A stretch of DNA of 64,000 nucleotides from Eremophila alpestris peregrina (lineage: Eukaryota > Chordata > Aves > Passeriformes > Alaudidae). Within the stretch, counting starts at the first letter, position 1, and each line of letters begins with the position of its first letter. Positions 48,501 through 61,571 of the stretch are shown piece by piece. Location of the stretch: assembly GCA_009792885.1 (NCBI GenBank), contig WMCF01000014.1, positions 12,109,013 through 12,173,012 on the forward strand, in the 5' to 3' direction. Below the pieces are notes generated by a model that was given only the letters and a program-made list of their open reading frames with translations, did not search any database and was not told the origin of the DNA. Both the position numbers and the translations under genes were made by a program.

Positions 48501-50418
48501 TCTGGGTCACACAGAGTTCTCTTGAAATTAAATACCAAAATCTGAATGCCTAGAGCCACTGTAGAGGACTCCTGGATGTGGTCCTGAATCCTGTGAGGGG
48601 TCTTTGGTGACCTGGTGCTAAGGGACCTCTCTGTTTGCAGGGATGCCATTTCTGGCTACATTTCGACAAGTTACAGCCACCAAGAGCTGTTTTGTTGAGG
48701 TCCACGACCTAAACACACACCCTCAGCCCCACTTTCCCCTGCTGTTTCAGCCAGCATTTATGAGATACAGTGGGAAAAGCATCTTGATTGACATCCCCCT
48801 CAGGGAAGGAGAGGAGAGCTGTATCGTACCAGTAGTGAGTCATCCTGTTCAGATTATTTTCCCCTCCTAAAAGGCTAAAGATACTTCAGTGATGTAAACT
48901 CAGGCTGAAAAAAAAATAAGGCTGATGATGAGGATGGTTTTAAGCCTTCAACACTGGCCAAATGCATTATTTTTTTGAGCAATCAAGGGAGAAGTAACAG
49001 GAAGGGTGGTCACCTGGGTGACTCTCCCTACTCTGGATCCCCTGTCTCCCCATCACAGCCCCATGACAGGGACCAAAACATGCAGAGTCTGTGCAGGGCA
49101 CACAAAGGAGAGCCACACAGAGGCTAAGAGAGATGCAGTGTGGATTGTAAAAAAAAAATTATGCCTCAATAATAGAGAAACACACAGACCCTTGGTTCGG
49201 TTCACAGGCTGCAGTGCTCTAATATAATTATCCTGATTTATTTCAAGGAAAGGGTCACTTTATGAAGCAACTGTGTCTAAACTTTGTTCAGATAAAAGGC
49301 CTTTAACAAAAGGCAGGCTTTGGGAAAACAAGCAAAACTCAGGCTGTGCACTCAGTAAGCACATTTTCTAGTTTTCAGTCGAGAAGTCATTGGCAGTGTC
49401 AGTGCTTGAAAACTGCATGGCTCAGACATTTCTAAACCCTTTTAATCCATCACAAAGGGCTCCCTTGATTGTTGCTTTGTTTTTCTGCTGCTGCCCTACA
49501 GTATGGCTGCCAGTGCATATTCCTGATAAGCAGTGAGCTATGCAGATGCTGCTAGGTTTCCCTGCTTTCTGTAGCACTCAACCTGCCAATGCCTGTGTGA
49601 GGGACACAATCATGTGTCACAAACAACCAGGAGTGGTGACACTCCATCCTCCTCTTGTAGTCCAGGAAACTTAAAAGAATACAAGATTAATTTCCATGGG
49701 CTGCATGATGCCACCCATAAAAGTCCCTATTGCCATGAATGCGAAGTTCTGCTTAAAACCCAGGGACACAATGAAACCCCCACAGTATTAATACCATTTT
49801 AATCCCCCCAGATTCAAAGTTTGGCATTACTAACGCAATTAATTGTGATAAAAGAGAGAGAGCGCCAGCCCCATGCATCTGAATATATACTTCAACACAC
49901 AATCCACCCTGAGATGTATGGGGAAGCTGCATCTCTTTCCTTGTGTGACTAAAACCTCAGCACAGCCTGTCCTACTCAAAAAAGCACCACAAAGTCCAAG
50001 GGACGTATCCAAAACCATCATGAGGAAAAGAAACTGAAGCAGGTAGCAGGGAGGGTCTCAGCACAGCAGCAAGGTGACCACCCAAGTGAAACCCTGTGTG
50101 GATCCCCTGGCAGGGCTGGGGCCATGCCAAGTACAATCACCTCCTGGAACAATCTACTAGGGGAACTAAGGGGACATTGCAGTTTCCAGTAAACAGACTC
50201 ATATTCACAGCTCTACTTCACCTCTGCAACCTCTTTTAAATGCAGTGCATTAGGCAGCAGCCCCTGGGGGATTGAAAGACTCTGGGGCCCTGGGGTTGTC
50301 TGAACTCAGTGCAGTGCCAAGATAATATTAGCAGAGAAAACATCTGAAAAGAGACCAGCGTGACAGGCACCCCACCAGCAATTCTGTACACTTACCCCAA
50401 AAAGGAACATGTATAAGT
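45511..50418. other. Intergenic, no gene seen
   Basis: Non-coding DNA with a T-run at 47898-47915 and scattered short frames. No gene, RNA or family-level repeat was recognised. Confidence 0.5.

Positions 50419-50462
<44 letters not shown>
50419..50462. repeat. 44-base G homopolymer, possible artefact
   Basis: An uninterrupted run of G flanked by ordinary sequence. G-runs this long are rare in vertebrate genomes and are prone to sequencing and assembly error. If real it could form quadruplex structures. Confidence 0.9.
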
Positions 50463-53400
50463 CGCTACTGCTTCACCCCAGGTGCAGATTTTGAGCAAGA
50501 GTGTGGGAAACTGAGCTGTTTAACTCAGAGCACCCCCTTCGCTTGCTGCACCCTGACAGTGAGCAGTACATATCTCAGGATGCTCAGGTTGTCCTTTATG
50601 GCTGGCTGGAAAATGTTGTGGTTTTATCTGTAGGACAAGAGCACCTGCTGAGATTGGCCATGAACCAGTTGTTCCTTCCCCTTTCCCTTCTTCCCGGGAG
50701 GAAAGAGATCCCCTTTTCACCTACAAACAAGTTTTTTTCCCCCATGGCTACACAAAGAGAGGAAAGGCAGAAAGATGCTCCATATGAACTAGCGTCCTTG
50801 CAAATGCTCCCTTTGACCTGGGGACAGGGCACAGGCAGCTGTACTCGTGTCTGAGCTGCAGGACAGAGGACTGATCAAGGAGTACAGCAGGAAAGCAATC
50901 AGAGACACACAGAATCAGGGGGGAGAGCAGAAGATGAGGGTAGGGGGAGAGAAATGAGAAAATGAATACAATCTGCTGATCTCTGAAGATCCCGGTGAAA
51001 CATGAATGGGCCCTGGGTTAAGGAACATCTGTGCATGGTGAGGGCTAGATGGTACTGGGAATAAACACAGCAAAGGAGATGAGAGTGAACACATGCCTTA
51101 TGTTCAAAATCCAAATGGAAAGACATTTACATGTCACTATTTTAATAGTAGATATTAAACGTCCAACATTAACAACAAGAAATAGGCACCCTATCAATTT
51201 TTAATAAATACTAATGACCTCCTAAATTAAATTTCTGAGCTGAAGAATATCATCAATATCAAACACTTTTGAGACACACAAAATCCTTAACAATCTGTAT
51301 TAATGTCACTCATTGCAATACCTGCCATATCAACTTCCACAGACGTTGCTTGTTCGTTTGATTCCCCCCTGGCATTTTCACGTGCCTCTCCCCTGCAGCT
51401 GCTCCTTCTGCAGCACCATCATTCCCAACCAGCCTAAAGCACCTAACGATAAACACCACAAAGGTGCTCAGGTCTACACAGCTCTTCCCTGCATGACACC
51501 TTACCGGCAATGGGGAATAGGAGGGTTAAAACCCTGATGTGTTTTTTAACAGTGTCATACAACCCTCTGAATGAGTGCAGAGCAAAACATCATATTTAGG
51601 AAGGACAGCTGGTCTTTATATTTTCATTACTAACCAGCAGCCTCAGCCTTTAGTCAGTCTTTTGTTTTGAAGCAAGAGGATATATTATAGAGGATATGAA
51701 ATGCACCAGAATCACTACAAACAGCACATAGAGAAGCTCAAGTGTGTCACCCCCCAAATCTTTATCTTCTCTCTCCTTTGAATGCTCCTATCTTATTTTT
51801 CAGCCTGTCTGCTAAATGCATTTACCCCATTACAGCTGCAAGCTCTTTCAGACAGGGGCTGCATCTTTTTCTATTGTACTTCTCTTTCAGACACCCAAGG
51901 TGAGGTGAGTGCTTAATTAATATGAAGTCACAATGATATGAAACAGCACACGAAAAATATTTCTCCAAAGAATAGAAGACTTGGCAGAATAAATCCACTA
52001 AAACCATAAGATTTTCAGCAGGGTTTATTTTTCTGGTTTTGGAGGAATATTCTGTACCAGTGTATTCCCTGGCCTGACCAATGAGTATTAGCTGGAATAA
52101 AATGGTATATTAATTTCCCTTGACAATAATTGGAGCAGCCTATGATCTCAGCAACCCTCTGGGTATATTCCTAAGGTCAGAACAAGAGTGTCACAGCCAT
52201 GTTGCTCTTTAATGCCACTCCCTACACATCTTCAGGGAAAGCTACTAATCCACTTAAACAATTACCTTTCAGAGGAAGAGGCAGAGGACTTTGTATGAGG
52301 ATACCTAATAAATGACTCACCCTGTGAAATATTTGAAAAGCTCACAGAGCAAAGAAGTGGAATACAGCTATTATCTGACATGTAGCACCAATGAATAAAA
52401 TCGTCACCAGACTGAAACCACTCTGTATTTTTATTCATGTCTGCACTGCAAAGTGGTTGAAGCCTAAAACTAATGAAGGAAATAATATGCAATTCATCAT
52501 GGTGCAGAGAGAGAAAGGCAGCCGAACATAACTCTTGACTCGTGTCACATCAGTGCCTTTCAAACTTCTCTTTGTGGCAGCTTTTGGGAAAGGACCATAT
52601 TCTCTGTGCCACATGCCAGCTCTCTTTCATCCTGTGAAAGAGCCATATCCCCAAACCCTGCTCAGGCTGTGAACAGGAAATCCTCTCAGTTTCTTACTGC
52701 TCGCCTGGCACATGCATACAAAATAAGGAAAGATAATCAGTAATCATGCCTAACTTTGAGTTAATGGGGCATAACACTGGAGGCGGATCACTAAGTAGCT
52801 GTTCCACGCACTGGAGCTGGGAGTCAGATGCAGACTGCTGCTGTGCCTGGGAAGGGATGATGGGATGCAGGCACGGTGCCTGCCTGTGCTGGGACCACAT
52901 GGCCTCAGCCCAGCTTGCCTGGCTCTCCCAGAGAAAAGCTTGACTCTGGGAAGAAAACTTCACTCTTTGTTGGCCACCATGGACTTTGCATTTCTGCTAG
53001 GGGCTGAAATCTCCTTCTCCTGTCTTCCTGCGTTCTGCACAGCACAAGGAAGGTACTGGAGGCAGGAGAGGCTGTAACTCAGTTTGGGGGTGTCGGGCTG
53101 AGATGGAGGGGACCCTGCAGAGGGCAGCTTATAGGAGCTCTGTTTCAAGAGCTATCTACCTGCTATCAGCACATAGGGCTAGAAATCAGCTGAGTGGGGA
53201 GCACTGCCCACCCTCAGGGGAAGGGTCCCACCTGGGGACAGCAGTGAGCTGGAGCACTGGGTTTGCTGCTGGTGGCAACTTCACAACGCATGCTCACACT
53301 TATCTTTAGATTTTTCTGTCTTAAATAGCTAGACTTGCCACTTTGCCTGGGCACTTGGGCACTGTCAGTGCACTTGCAGCTGCAGATTGGGACCTCTAAA

Positions 53401-55074
53401 ATTTTAGTCATGATTTCAGTCAATTTTCACATTTCCAAAATGGAGCAATACCCCATAAAGCACAGATCTAATGCATATAACACCAATTTGCTGAATGTCA
53501 GCGTACACTGACCTTCTATTACAAACACTGGCAGATGGCCATTCCTTTAGTACTCAAGAGTTGCTTGAATAGAAAATCAAGTGATGGCTTAGCCTGTGTT
53601 TCGCCTCTGCATCAGTGCCCATAGCAACACGCAGTGGTAGCTGCCTGAATGCAATGCCTCTGCCACCACCAGCTCCTTTCCAGCACAGCAAAGCCATTGG
53701 TGATCCCATGGCTACGATATGCACTTCTGTCAGAGCTGCTGAATAGCAGGAGGGACCTCCTGGGAAGAGGACAGGAGCACACAGGCTGCCAGGCAGGAAG
53801 CCTCAACCCAGCTGTAGCACGTTGCATCCTGTGGAGCAACTGCTGCCTTGTGGTGCCACTGGGGCAAGGAGATACAGGCAGACTAGAAGTAATGTCTTCC
53901 AAAAACTGATCATAAGGGCAATCCAATAACTGAGGAAAAAACTGCCTGAGAAGCCAGGGAATGCAGGATTGGATCAGACACCAGCTTTGCAGCCTTGTGT
54001 GTATAGCCAACCTCTGCACAAGCACCAGCTTCCTCCTTCCTTGTGTCCACAAAAGCTTTGCAGGTATTTCCTGATAGCCCAGTTTCTCTGAAATCAAGGT
54101 CTTTTTCCTATCCACCCTGCAAGGCCTATTTCCAGAGCAGAGAGCCTGGCTGTGTCCAAGCACGAGTGTCCCAGTACAGCTAATGCACACTCTGCATCGC
54201 TCCAAATACGTTCCTTCCCTTTTCAGCAGCCCTCAGGTCTTCCATTTCAGAGTGCAGGCAGCCTGCACATTTTGGAAATTTTAAACGTGATGTGGATGTT
54301 TTGGGAAATTGGAAGTGGCATGGTGAGTAGTCAAATGTTGTGGCATCCTGCACTCCTGACCTCTTTTCTTTCAGGACTTTTCTTTCTCCCTTGGTGATGG
54401 TCCTGTGCATTCAGCTGAATTCTCTCACTTAGGGATGCAATCTGCATTTCTGTGTGCCAGACCAAACCTGTGCTTGAGTTTGTGAGTTTGCTGGCAGGGC
54501 CACCACAGTCTTCCAAGTGTTTTTGGTTGGTTTGCAGAGATGCTAGGGATCTCAGGGATGTTCCCTGCCAGACTCTTGTGATTCTTTTAATAGGCTGTGA
54601 AATTTTGGAATGAAACTATTTAAGCCTTCTGACAACACAACACATCTCCAGGTGCCTTTCTCCACAACAAACATCCATTGTTCGGCCTTCTTCCCTTACA
54701 ATGCGGATTAATTTTAACCCTCACAACAGCCTAATGGAAAGACCGCGCTGCACTTCAAATGCCAAACACTTGCTGAAAGCTTTCCTTTGTTAGCTCCTCC
54801 TGGTTTAGTCACCACCAGCTTCTGAAAAGATTCCACAGAGTTAATGTTTCCATTTCTTTTAATTCGCTCGCAGTGATGACACAGCCATAACACAGCTGTG
54901 TTCCAGCTCAAAGGAGCCGAGTGTGGATGCTGCCCACTGCTCCTCGGCCCCTGCTCCCTCCCTGGCTCCTAAGTGAGGCTGGTGCTGTTGGGAGGATAAG
55001 GTGACATTTTCCAATCTGGGGTGGAAAAGTTCTTTTTGAGGAAGCCTTCTTCTGGTTTGTTGTTTTTTGGGGGN
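50463..55074. other. Intergenic; possible regulatory sequence at 54640-54900
   Basis: Non-coding DNA. The part at 54640-54900 keeps CpGs and has SOX-like CCATTGTTC and OTX-like GGATTAATTT, so it may be constrained. A 197-codon stop-free frame on the minus strand (53612-54205) has no ATG at its start and no recognisable domain. Confidence 0.45.

Positions 55075-55123
<49 letters not shown>
55074..55123. repeat. 49-T homopolymer with adjacent N
   Basis: One undetermined base at 55074 is followed by 49 T (55075-55123). The left flank is also T/G-rich. The run length is probably unreliable. Confidence 0.95.
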
Positions 55124-55128
<5 letters not shown>

Positions 55129-56604
55129 GACATTTTCTCTGTGAAAAGCTGACCTAATTTTCTGGGAATAATGTGAACGGTTATACACTCAAAGCATTGC
55201 GCTGGAGAGTTTATAGATAAAGCTGAACTATTTTATGGTTCAATTATCACAAAGTACAGGGGATCCCTGTTGCATTAACACTTCGTGAAGAAATTACAGT
55301 GGGGGCTTCCTTGCTCTTTTCCATTTAAGTTAGGATTTGCCAGTAAAACCTTCACTGCAGCTCTGTCACTACAAAATCCATTAGCCCTGCCAGTTGTAAA
55401 AGACATGTTAAAGACATTTTCCTCAACGACTGTATCTGGCATTAGTATTCATACCAATTCCTTGCCCTGTTCTGAAGTTTTAAATTGTCTATTCTGATGC
55501 GCAAAAGATAAGAGTTATTATGGAAAAGAGTTATTCTGGGATGAGAATAGCAAAGAAAAGGCCATGAAGAAGTGGCAAAACGGGTTGGCAGTGGCACCAG
55601 GGCTGTAGCAGTAACTGGTTGCCACTGGGCTGCTGGGCTGGTGTTAGGACAGGGGTGTCCAGGTCATCCCAACAGGAGTGGCACACAGGAAGGAAGAGTC
55701 CTTTCCTGCAGCAGGATGTGGGACAAGTCATGCTGGCAGAGCTCTTCTCCCTGTTGCACGGGCTGTGGAGGAGGCTGCAGGAGACTCCCATCACCCTCCA
55801 CCATGCCAGTGCAATCTTCTAGATTAGGCTGTGGTAACCTGTGTTTCAGACTAGGGTACAGTACACCAGGTTCACCAAAGGGCCAAGGTAGTGTTTTGGG
55901 TTACAGCCTTAATCTAGTGTGCACTAGAATGAAAATGTGGGGCAGGAGGGATCAAATTGTCAGTCCTATTCTTCTTATTCAAGAGTTTTCTCTTTAGGGA
56001 ACTGAGCTATAGAAATCACTGACACCCTGCTTGGGTACATTGTCCTATTGACTGAATTAGGTGTGCAATTCCATGATAGATTTGCAGTTTCAACACCAGG
56101 TTTTCTGAGCTTTCTGGTTTGTTTGGGCTTTTGTTTTTTTCCAGAAGAGAAAGGTTTTTTCATATCTTTATTCAAATAATCTGTTGGTCAATGCCTTCAG
56201 CATGCTGGACTGTGCAAGTGCTTTGCAAAGGAATAGATGTACCACAGCCATCTTCCTTGATGGTGTCTGAACCAGCAGCCTTAAGCGTGGTTCAGCTTTG
56301 GCTTCCAGTTCTCCATCCATATCTGGCTGCCGTGGAGATACGGCTCATGCTCTTGAAGGAAATTGTTGTTCATCTGTTGCTGGTGTGTGCTTTCATTTCT
56401 ATGAGTCTAATTAGGTTCAGTGATTAGGAGTGCTAATAGGCATAACAATCCCACAGAAATTTACCTTTCAGAAAAAGAAGAGCAGCAAAAATACCCAGCT
56501 AAGAAAGAAAAAGAAAGAGAGAAAAACTTAAAAACCCAAAACAACAAAACCCTGACAATTTTATGCAGGATAAAATAAATAAATAAATATATAAATAGCC
56601 ACAA
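55124..56604. other. Intergenic, no gene seen
   Basis: Non-coding DNA. The stretch 55140-55530 is non-repetitive with a few retained CpGs and might be constrained. No gene was recognised. Confidence 0.45.
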
Positions 56605-56715
56605 TGCAAATGCCTCTACCTATCAGAGATTGTTGTAAAGGCAAATTAGCTAATTGCTGCAAAGTGCTTTGAAAATGAAAAGGGATATATAAGAGGTGAT
56701 TATTATTATTCACAA
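56605..56715 (+). mobile_element. MIR/L2-type 3'-tail relic
   Basis: CTACCTATCAGAGATTGTTG, then GCAAAGTGCTTTGAAAATG, then GATATATAAGAGGTGATTAT. This follows the 'ctacctcgcagggttgttg ... gtaaagcgctttgaaa ... gctatataaatg ... attattatt' tail shared by MIR and L2. It is old and diverged. Confidence 0.6.
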
Positions 56716-56929
56716 CAATCTGGTAGGTGAAGGCATCTGTCTATTTTGCTTTTTATATCCCCAGAGCTTTCCCAAAGCAACATTAGAAGAAAGGAAAAAA
56801 CCTAAAATAGGAGAAGAACAATCCCAAAATGGAGAGAAAGGGCCTGTGACATTTGTGAATAATAAAAATAATAAGCTACAGATCAGTTTAAAAAATACCT
56901 TCAGGAGTTTAGGGTAAGAAAGGTACACT

Positions 56930-57330
56930 GAGGTGCATTTGAACTGATCGTAATGGATATGGAGATCATTAGCAGTGTGCTGATACTGCTGAACTGACAC
57001 GGAAAATATTAATTTAAATAGGAATATCTTACATTAAGTCTGTAACTGCATTAAGATGCAAATGAGTCAAGTTTTCATGGCCTATGCTTTGGCCCTTTTG
57101 GCACTAGGCAGAACGTCTGCTTTGTGTCAAAACTTACACAAATTATAAAGGGTAAAGTTTTTATCCCATCACAGGATCTGATGCAATTCTGCAATCTAAA
57201 ATGTTCAAGGATGATGTAATGAGAGCTGTAATTTAACCTACGACTAAATCACACATTTATCTCCAGAAGCTGTAGAATAGCATCCAAGCCTCTGAATACT
57301 TATGTGTTAACTTCCCTTGCAATGGCAAAC
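56930..57330. promoter_or_regulatory. Candidate conserved non-coding element E, octamer/AP-1
   Basis: Contains a perfect POU octamer ATGCAAAT (57056-57063) that shares its last T with a perfect AP-1 site TGAGTCA (57063-57069). A+T-rich homeodomain-like motifs surround it (ATTAATTTAAAT, GTAATTTAACC), with retained CpGs (GATCGTAATGG, GAACGTCTGC, CCTACGACT). No repeats or coding structure. It is inference by motif and texture. Confidence 0.33.
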
Positions 57331-60300
57331 CCCAGGGAGCTACCCTTGTGCTTATGCTAAGTGCATGCAAAAGTGCTAGCAAGATCACTACACTAATTTT
57401 CAGCATCAGAAAGTAAAATATTGCCTATACTGAGGCAAGAGTCCTGATAAGTCTGTGAACTACAGCATTTCATAGCTGTGGATTTCATAGCTGTGGAAGA
57501 ATTAACTCATTTTTCCTTTTTTTTTTTTTCCTTCTTTTCAATTATCACTCGCTCTAGCTATGAATCACTTCAGAGCTCATTCCTTAAAGGTATCCAAAAT
57601 TCCCTCAGGTGTTTTGACATAATTCTATTACATCTTATTTCTATTTAATATTAAATTCTTTCCTGCATGTTTAAATAAACCTGGAAACCTTTTTAGGGAG
57701 CACAGCTTAATGGGGAACTAAGAACATGTGCGCCGAATGTCACCATCTTACATATGTTTTATTATTAATGGTAATTCATGCAGAACCAGCCACTTCACAA
57801 GGAGAGACTAAACACTTACATAAAGCTAGGTGCTTCTCTCTGACCTTAATTTGTTTCTGTACTTGAACACCGGATTCCCTTTCAAAAAATAATTATTCCC
57901 ATAAAGATTAAAAACCAATAACCCAGTCTCTTTCTGCGAGGAAAACAAATGCAGAGGCTTGAGTGGGAATGCTGGAAATACATTCTTGCTGGCAATTCCA
58001 ATAAACTACAGTGTAAGAGGTCTTCTCTTGGGTTAGGATACGTGTGTACTGAGAGAAGGGATATGGAGGATGGAGCCTCTTTGTTCCCATGTGTTTCATG
58101 GCATTTTTTGTCTTATCTGTAATATATTTTCTTACAGCTTCTGCTATTAGTTGACAGGATGTCAGGGATGGCCTTCCAGTATAAAAAGCAGGCAGCTTCT
58201 GCTGTTTGATATCTTCTACCCAGAGTGGAGAGATTGTGGGGTGTTCTCTCATTTCTGATGCTGTGGCCCATCTGTCGGGGCAGGGGCACATCTTGGGCTT
58301 TGTCTTCTGCCTGCAAGAACTATAGACCTACAGGCACTTCTGGTAGCTCATAGTCTCTCCAAATTTGCCCAGAGAAGAAGGAATAGTAGAAGAAATAGGG
58401 ACAGGTTAGCTGAGATAATATTTCCACTTCACCTCTTTCAAAGTTGATGTTTGCTTGGGTGATTCACACACCCTTCTGAGTGAGCAGTGAATATGGTCAT
58501 TGGCGTGGTACGTAGTGATTCCCACCACTGGTCATGAAGGACACATCATTTCAGACAGACTAGGCTACACATGCAGAAATGGAAGGTGTGGCAGTAAATC
58601 CAGATATGGCTCAACTGAAATATTTATGTGTTTAACATTGCCATAAAATCTAGATGTTATCAGCTCTTAAAGCATTCCTCCCCCCTCCCACCTCTACAAT
58701 TCTTTCCCAATTAACCAGTTAGCTGTGTGAGTCCAGGGAACATAGGGAACTTGGTCAAGTCAGTGGCAAAGGAAGAGTACCCAACAATAAGCCTGCATGG
58801 AGACTGTGTTTGCACCATTTTTTCCTCTGCTTTTGGAAAAGGCAGCTGTGTTCACTGTGGGGAACAACTGCAAAAGGAAGAATGTTACAAAGGTGCCAAA
58901 AAAACAACAGAAAAGAAAAAGCAAGAATTCTTGAATTATAACAACCTTTCCATTAAAATATATATATAAAAATCACAACAGTGCATGATGTCTTTTGCGG
59001 TCCTTTAGTATTAGGAATCTGTTGGCATAAGAAAGAAACCTGTGATATAAATCTGATGCTGCTTGTCAAGACACTGGAATATTATTCTAATAAGGCATCT
59101 ACCATATCCTTTTCAGAATCCAAAGACATCACTCAAAGCCAAAGACTGAAAGGGATAGCTTCGACTTTAAATTGCTAGGCACTGTTTTGGAGAAAATGTA
59201 TTACTATTATTTTGTTCTTTTCTAGGAATGCAAAGCTGGAATTTGAACAGGAAAGAATCTGACATTTTGCGAGTACTGGAAGAAGTGCTCATAGATACTT
59301 CTTCCATTTTCCATCCTATCTTTGGCTGTGGCACAGTCACAGGTATCTGCTCACTGAGCATACAGTGAGTATTTCTTGTCTAGCTAGCAGTTAATGAGCA
59401 GTACAAGCAAATAACATTGCACTGACATTTATCTCCCCAAAACTTTGCCCTATCAAGTCTAACTAGACACTTTGGGTGATAAGTAAGTTTTTATTGTGTG
59501 GGGGGGAAAAAAATGGAAATTGAAGGACTGCGCCAACACAGATGCATTAAGGACAGTGAGAACTCCCACTGAGGGATGCAGCATGAACAGCACAACCAAA
59601 AAGTCTCGTATGAAAAGCAAGTCTTCATCTAAAATTCTTTGGAAACTGAATAAGCAGGATTAATTTCCCTGTCAATCACAGAATTGGCCTTCAGCTGAGC
59701 TGGGTTGCTGAGCCCCATAGCCCAGGTCCTCATTCCTCACCTGGTCTCTCTGGCTGTGAAGCTGAAGCAGCACATTGCTTCATGCCTCTCTTTTCTCACC
59801 TGCAGAACTTGCATGCTACCTATCCCCCTCACAATGACATTACAAGGCTGATTTAATCACAGCTATATGGGCCTTCTGAGACAGCTGGAGAAAAGGTGCT
59901 ATAGCAGTCACCATGCCTTTCATTATCATTAGAAGTGGCATTTGAGTGCCAGCTGAGGACTGTGGGAGCTGGATCCAGGCATCAGCTGTGGCTATCTGTC
60001 ATAATGACCCAGATGATGAGAGTGGCTGAATAGGGAACAATTTTGGTGACCTGCAAAAAGAGCTGCATTAAAAATGCAAACTCTTATGCAGCCAGAATTT
60101 AATTCAGTGCCTGTAGAAACCAAAATCTTCTCACATCTTCGCATAAAGAGGAAATTAATTAATGCTTTTTCTTCAGAAGTGATTTCACTTTTGAACAAAC
60201 AAACCAAGAGCACAAATGAGACGGATAAAGTTTCTTGGAGGATCATATTAGGAGGATGGAAGGCAGCAGAGGTGACAGGGAGGCTTCCCAACACCCAGGG

Positions 60301-61268
60301 AGGATATTTTGGCTTTTCTCCTTCTTCAGTCTCTTTACCCTTCTCCCACTCCTCTTGCTGTTGTTGACAGCAGCACACCAACAGCCCCATGTCTCTGGCA
60401 CAATATCTTTAAGGTCATCTTGTGAAAGTGAGTGGCCATGTTACCCACCCACTGCAGCCCAGCTATCCCGTCCACTGCCTCCCATCCCGCATTTTCCATG
60501 GCAGAGCAGACACAGAGAGGCTGGAGTTTGCTTCAGAAAGCAAAGCAGCAAGGGGACCCATGCCTGTGGCAGAGACAGCTTGGAGACACCTTCCCACTTC
60601 CCTCGCCCAGTTTCTTCCATGGGATCTAAACGAGAGAGCTGTGTGAATAAATATTGATACTAAACATAGTCAGGAATGAGAATTCATGATCTAAAATTAC
60701 ACAAATATTTGGGAATTTAGACACTATAACTCAAGTGGCACTTAATCTCCAAGTGCAACCAAAAATATGTAACTCCTCGGTTTACTAGCACTGTCAGCTC
60801 CCCAAGTGTGGAGCTGAATAATTTAGAGTGGAAGAGAAAAAGAGAATGGCTGAGCATGGATTTTGCTGGAGAGGAGAGGAGCCCCCCTTCAGATTCACTG
60901 GTGAGTTTTCCAGGCTGGTTGGGGAAGGGAGGCTCCAGGTCACCTTCAGGACACACCCCATAAATGCACACATTTATGAGAGAGAAATCAGCCACACATG
61001 CAAAACCCATGGCCCTTCAGCCTCCTGCCTGCAGGTTCCAGGACAGAAATGGGGGGCACAGAGGGAGAGGAATGGGGGGCATGCAGGAGTGCATGGTGCT
61101 GTAGCCTTCCCATGGCCAGGGAGGCTGCCCAACACCTGCCACCAGCCAGGCTCAAATCTGAGAACTACAGCTGTAGCATAAAGGCGGATTATCACCCATC
61201 CAAACCAAATTCAATTATCATATCTATGCTGCTTCTCTATTTCTGTAACTGGAAGGCTATTATTAGGC
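57331..61268. other. Intergenic; 15-bp tandem duplication at 57467-57496
   Basis: Non-coding DNA. ATTTCATAGCTGTGG is repeated exactly in tandem at 57467-57481 and 57482-57496. T-rich and A-rich simple tracts occur (57519-57529). No gene was recognised. Confidence 0.5.
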
Positions 61269-61301
61269 TCCCTCCCTCTCTCCCTCCCTCTCGCTCCCTG
61301 T
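61269..61301. repeat. (CTCC)n-type pyrimidine repeat
   Basis: An imperfect CTCC/CTCT simple repeat. Confidence 0.8.
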
Positions 61302-61530
61302 TTTTAATACATCTCCAAGTAATGCTGCTGTAAAACATTCAGAAAAGTAAACATTAGCTTTAGGCCATTTAATTATCAGTTTTCCAGAACACTTCGTTCT
61401 GCCCTGCGTTACTCCATACTCCTTTAATACCAAAAAGAAAGAGATGGACTGAGATGAGTTTAATGAATCCACACTATAGCAATTCCTCTCTCTGTCTCCA
61501 GTGATGGCTCTGGCTCTCTCTCTCACAGTG

Positions 61531-61532
<2 letters not shown>

Positions 61533-61570
<38 letters not shown>
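61533..61570. repeat. 38-base A homopolymer
   Basis: An A-run preceded by a short CT-rich tract. No retroposed gene sequence was recognised upstream, so it is better called simple sequence than the tail of a processed pseudogene. Confidence 0.92.

Positions 61571-61571
<1 letters not shown>

Noticed and set aside
53612..54205. 197-codon open frame on the minus strand
   Set aside because: Its first codon is TTG rather than ATG, the first internal Met is far downstream, and no domain or family resemblance is visible. A frame of this length is only mildly unusual in 64 kb of six-frame sequence.
61533..61570. Possible processed pseudogene tail
   Set aside because: No recognisable mRNA-derived sequence precedes the A-run and no target-site duplication was seen.
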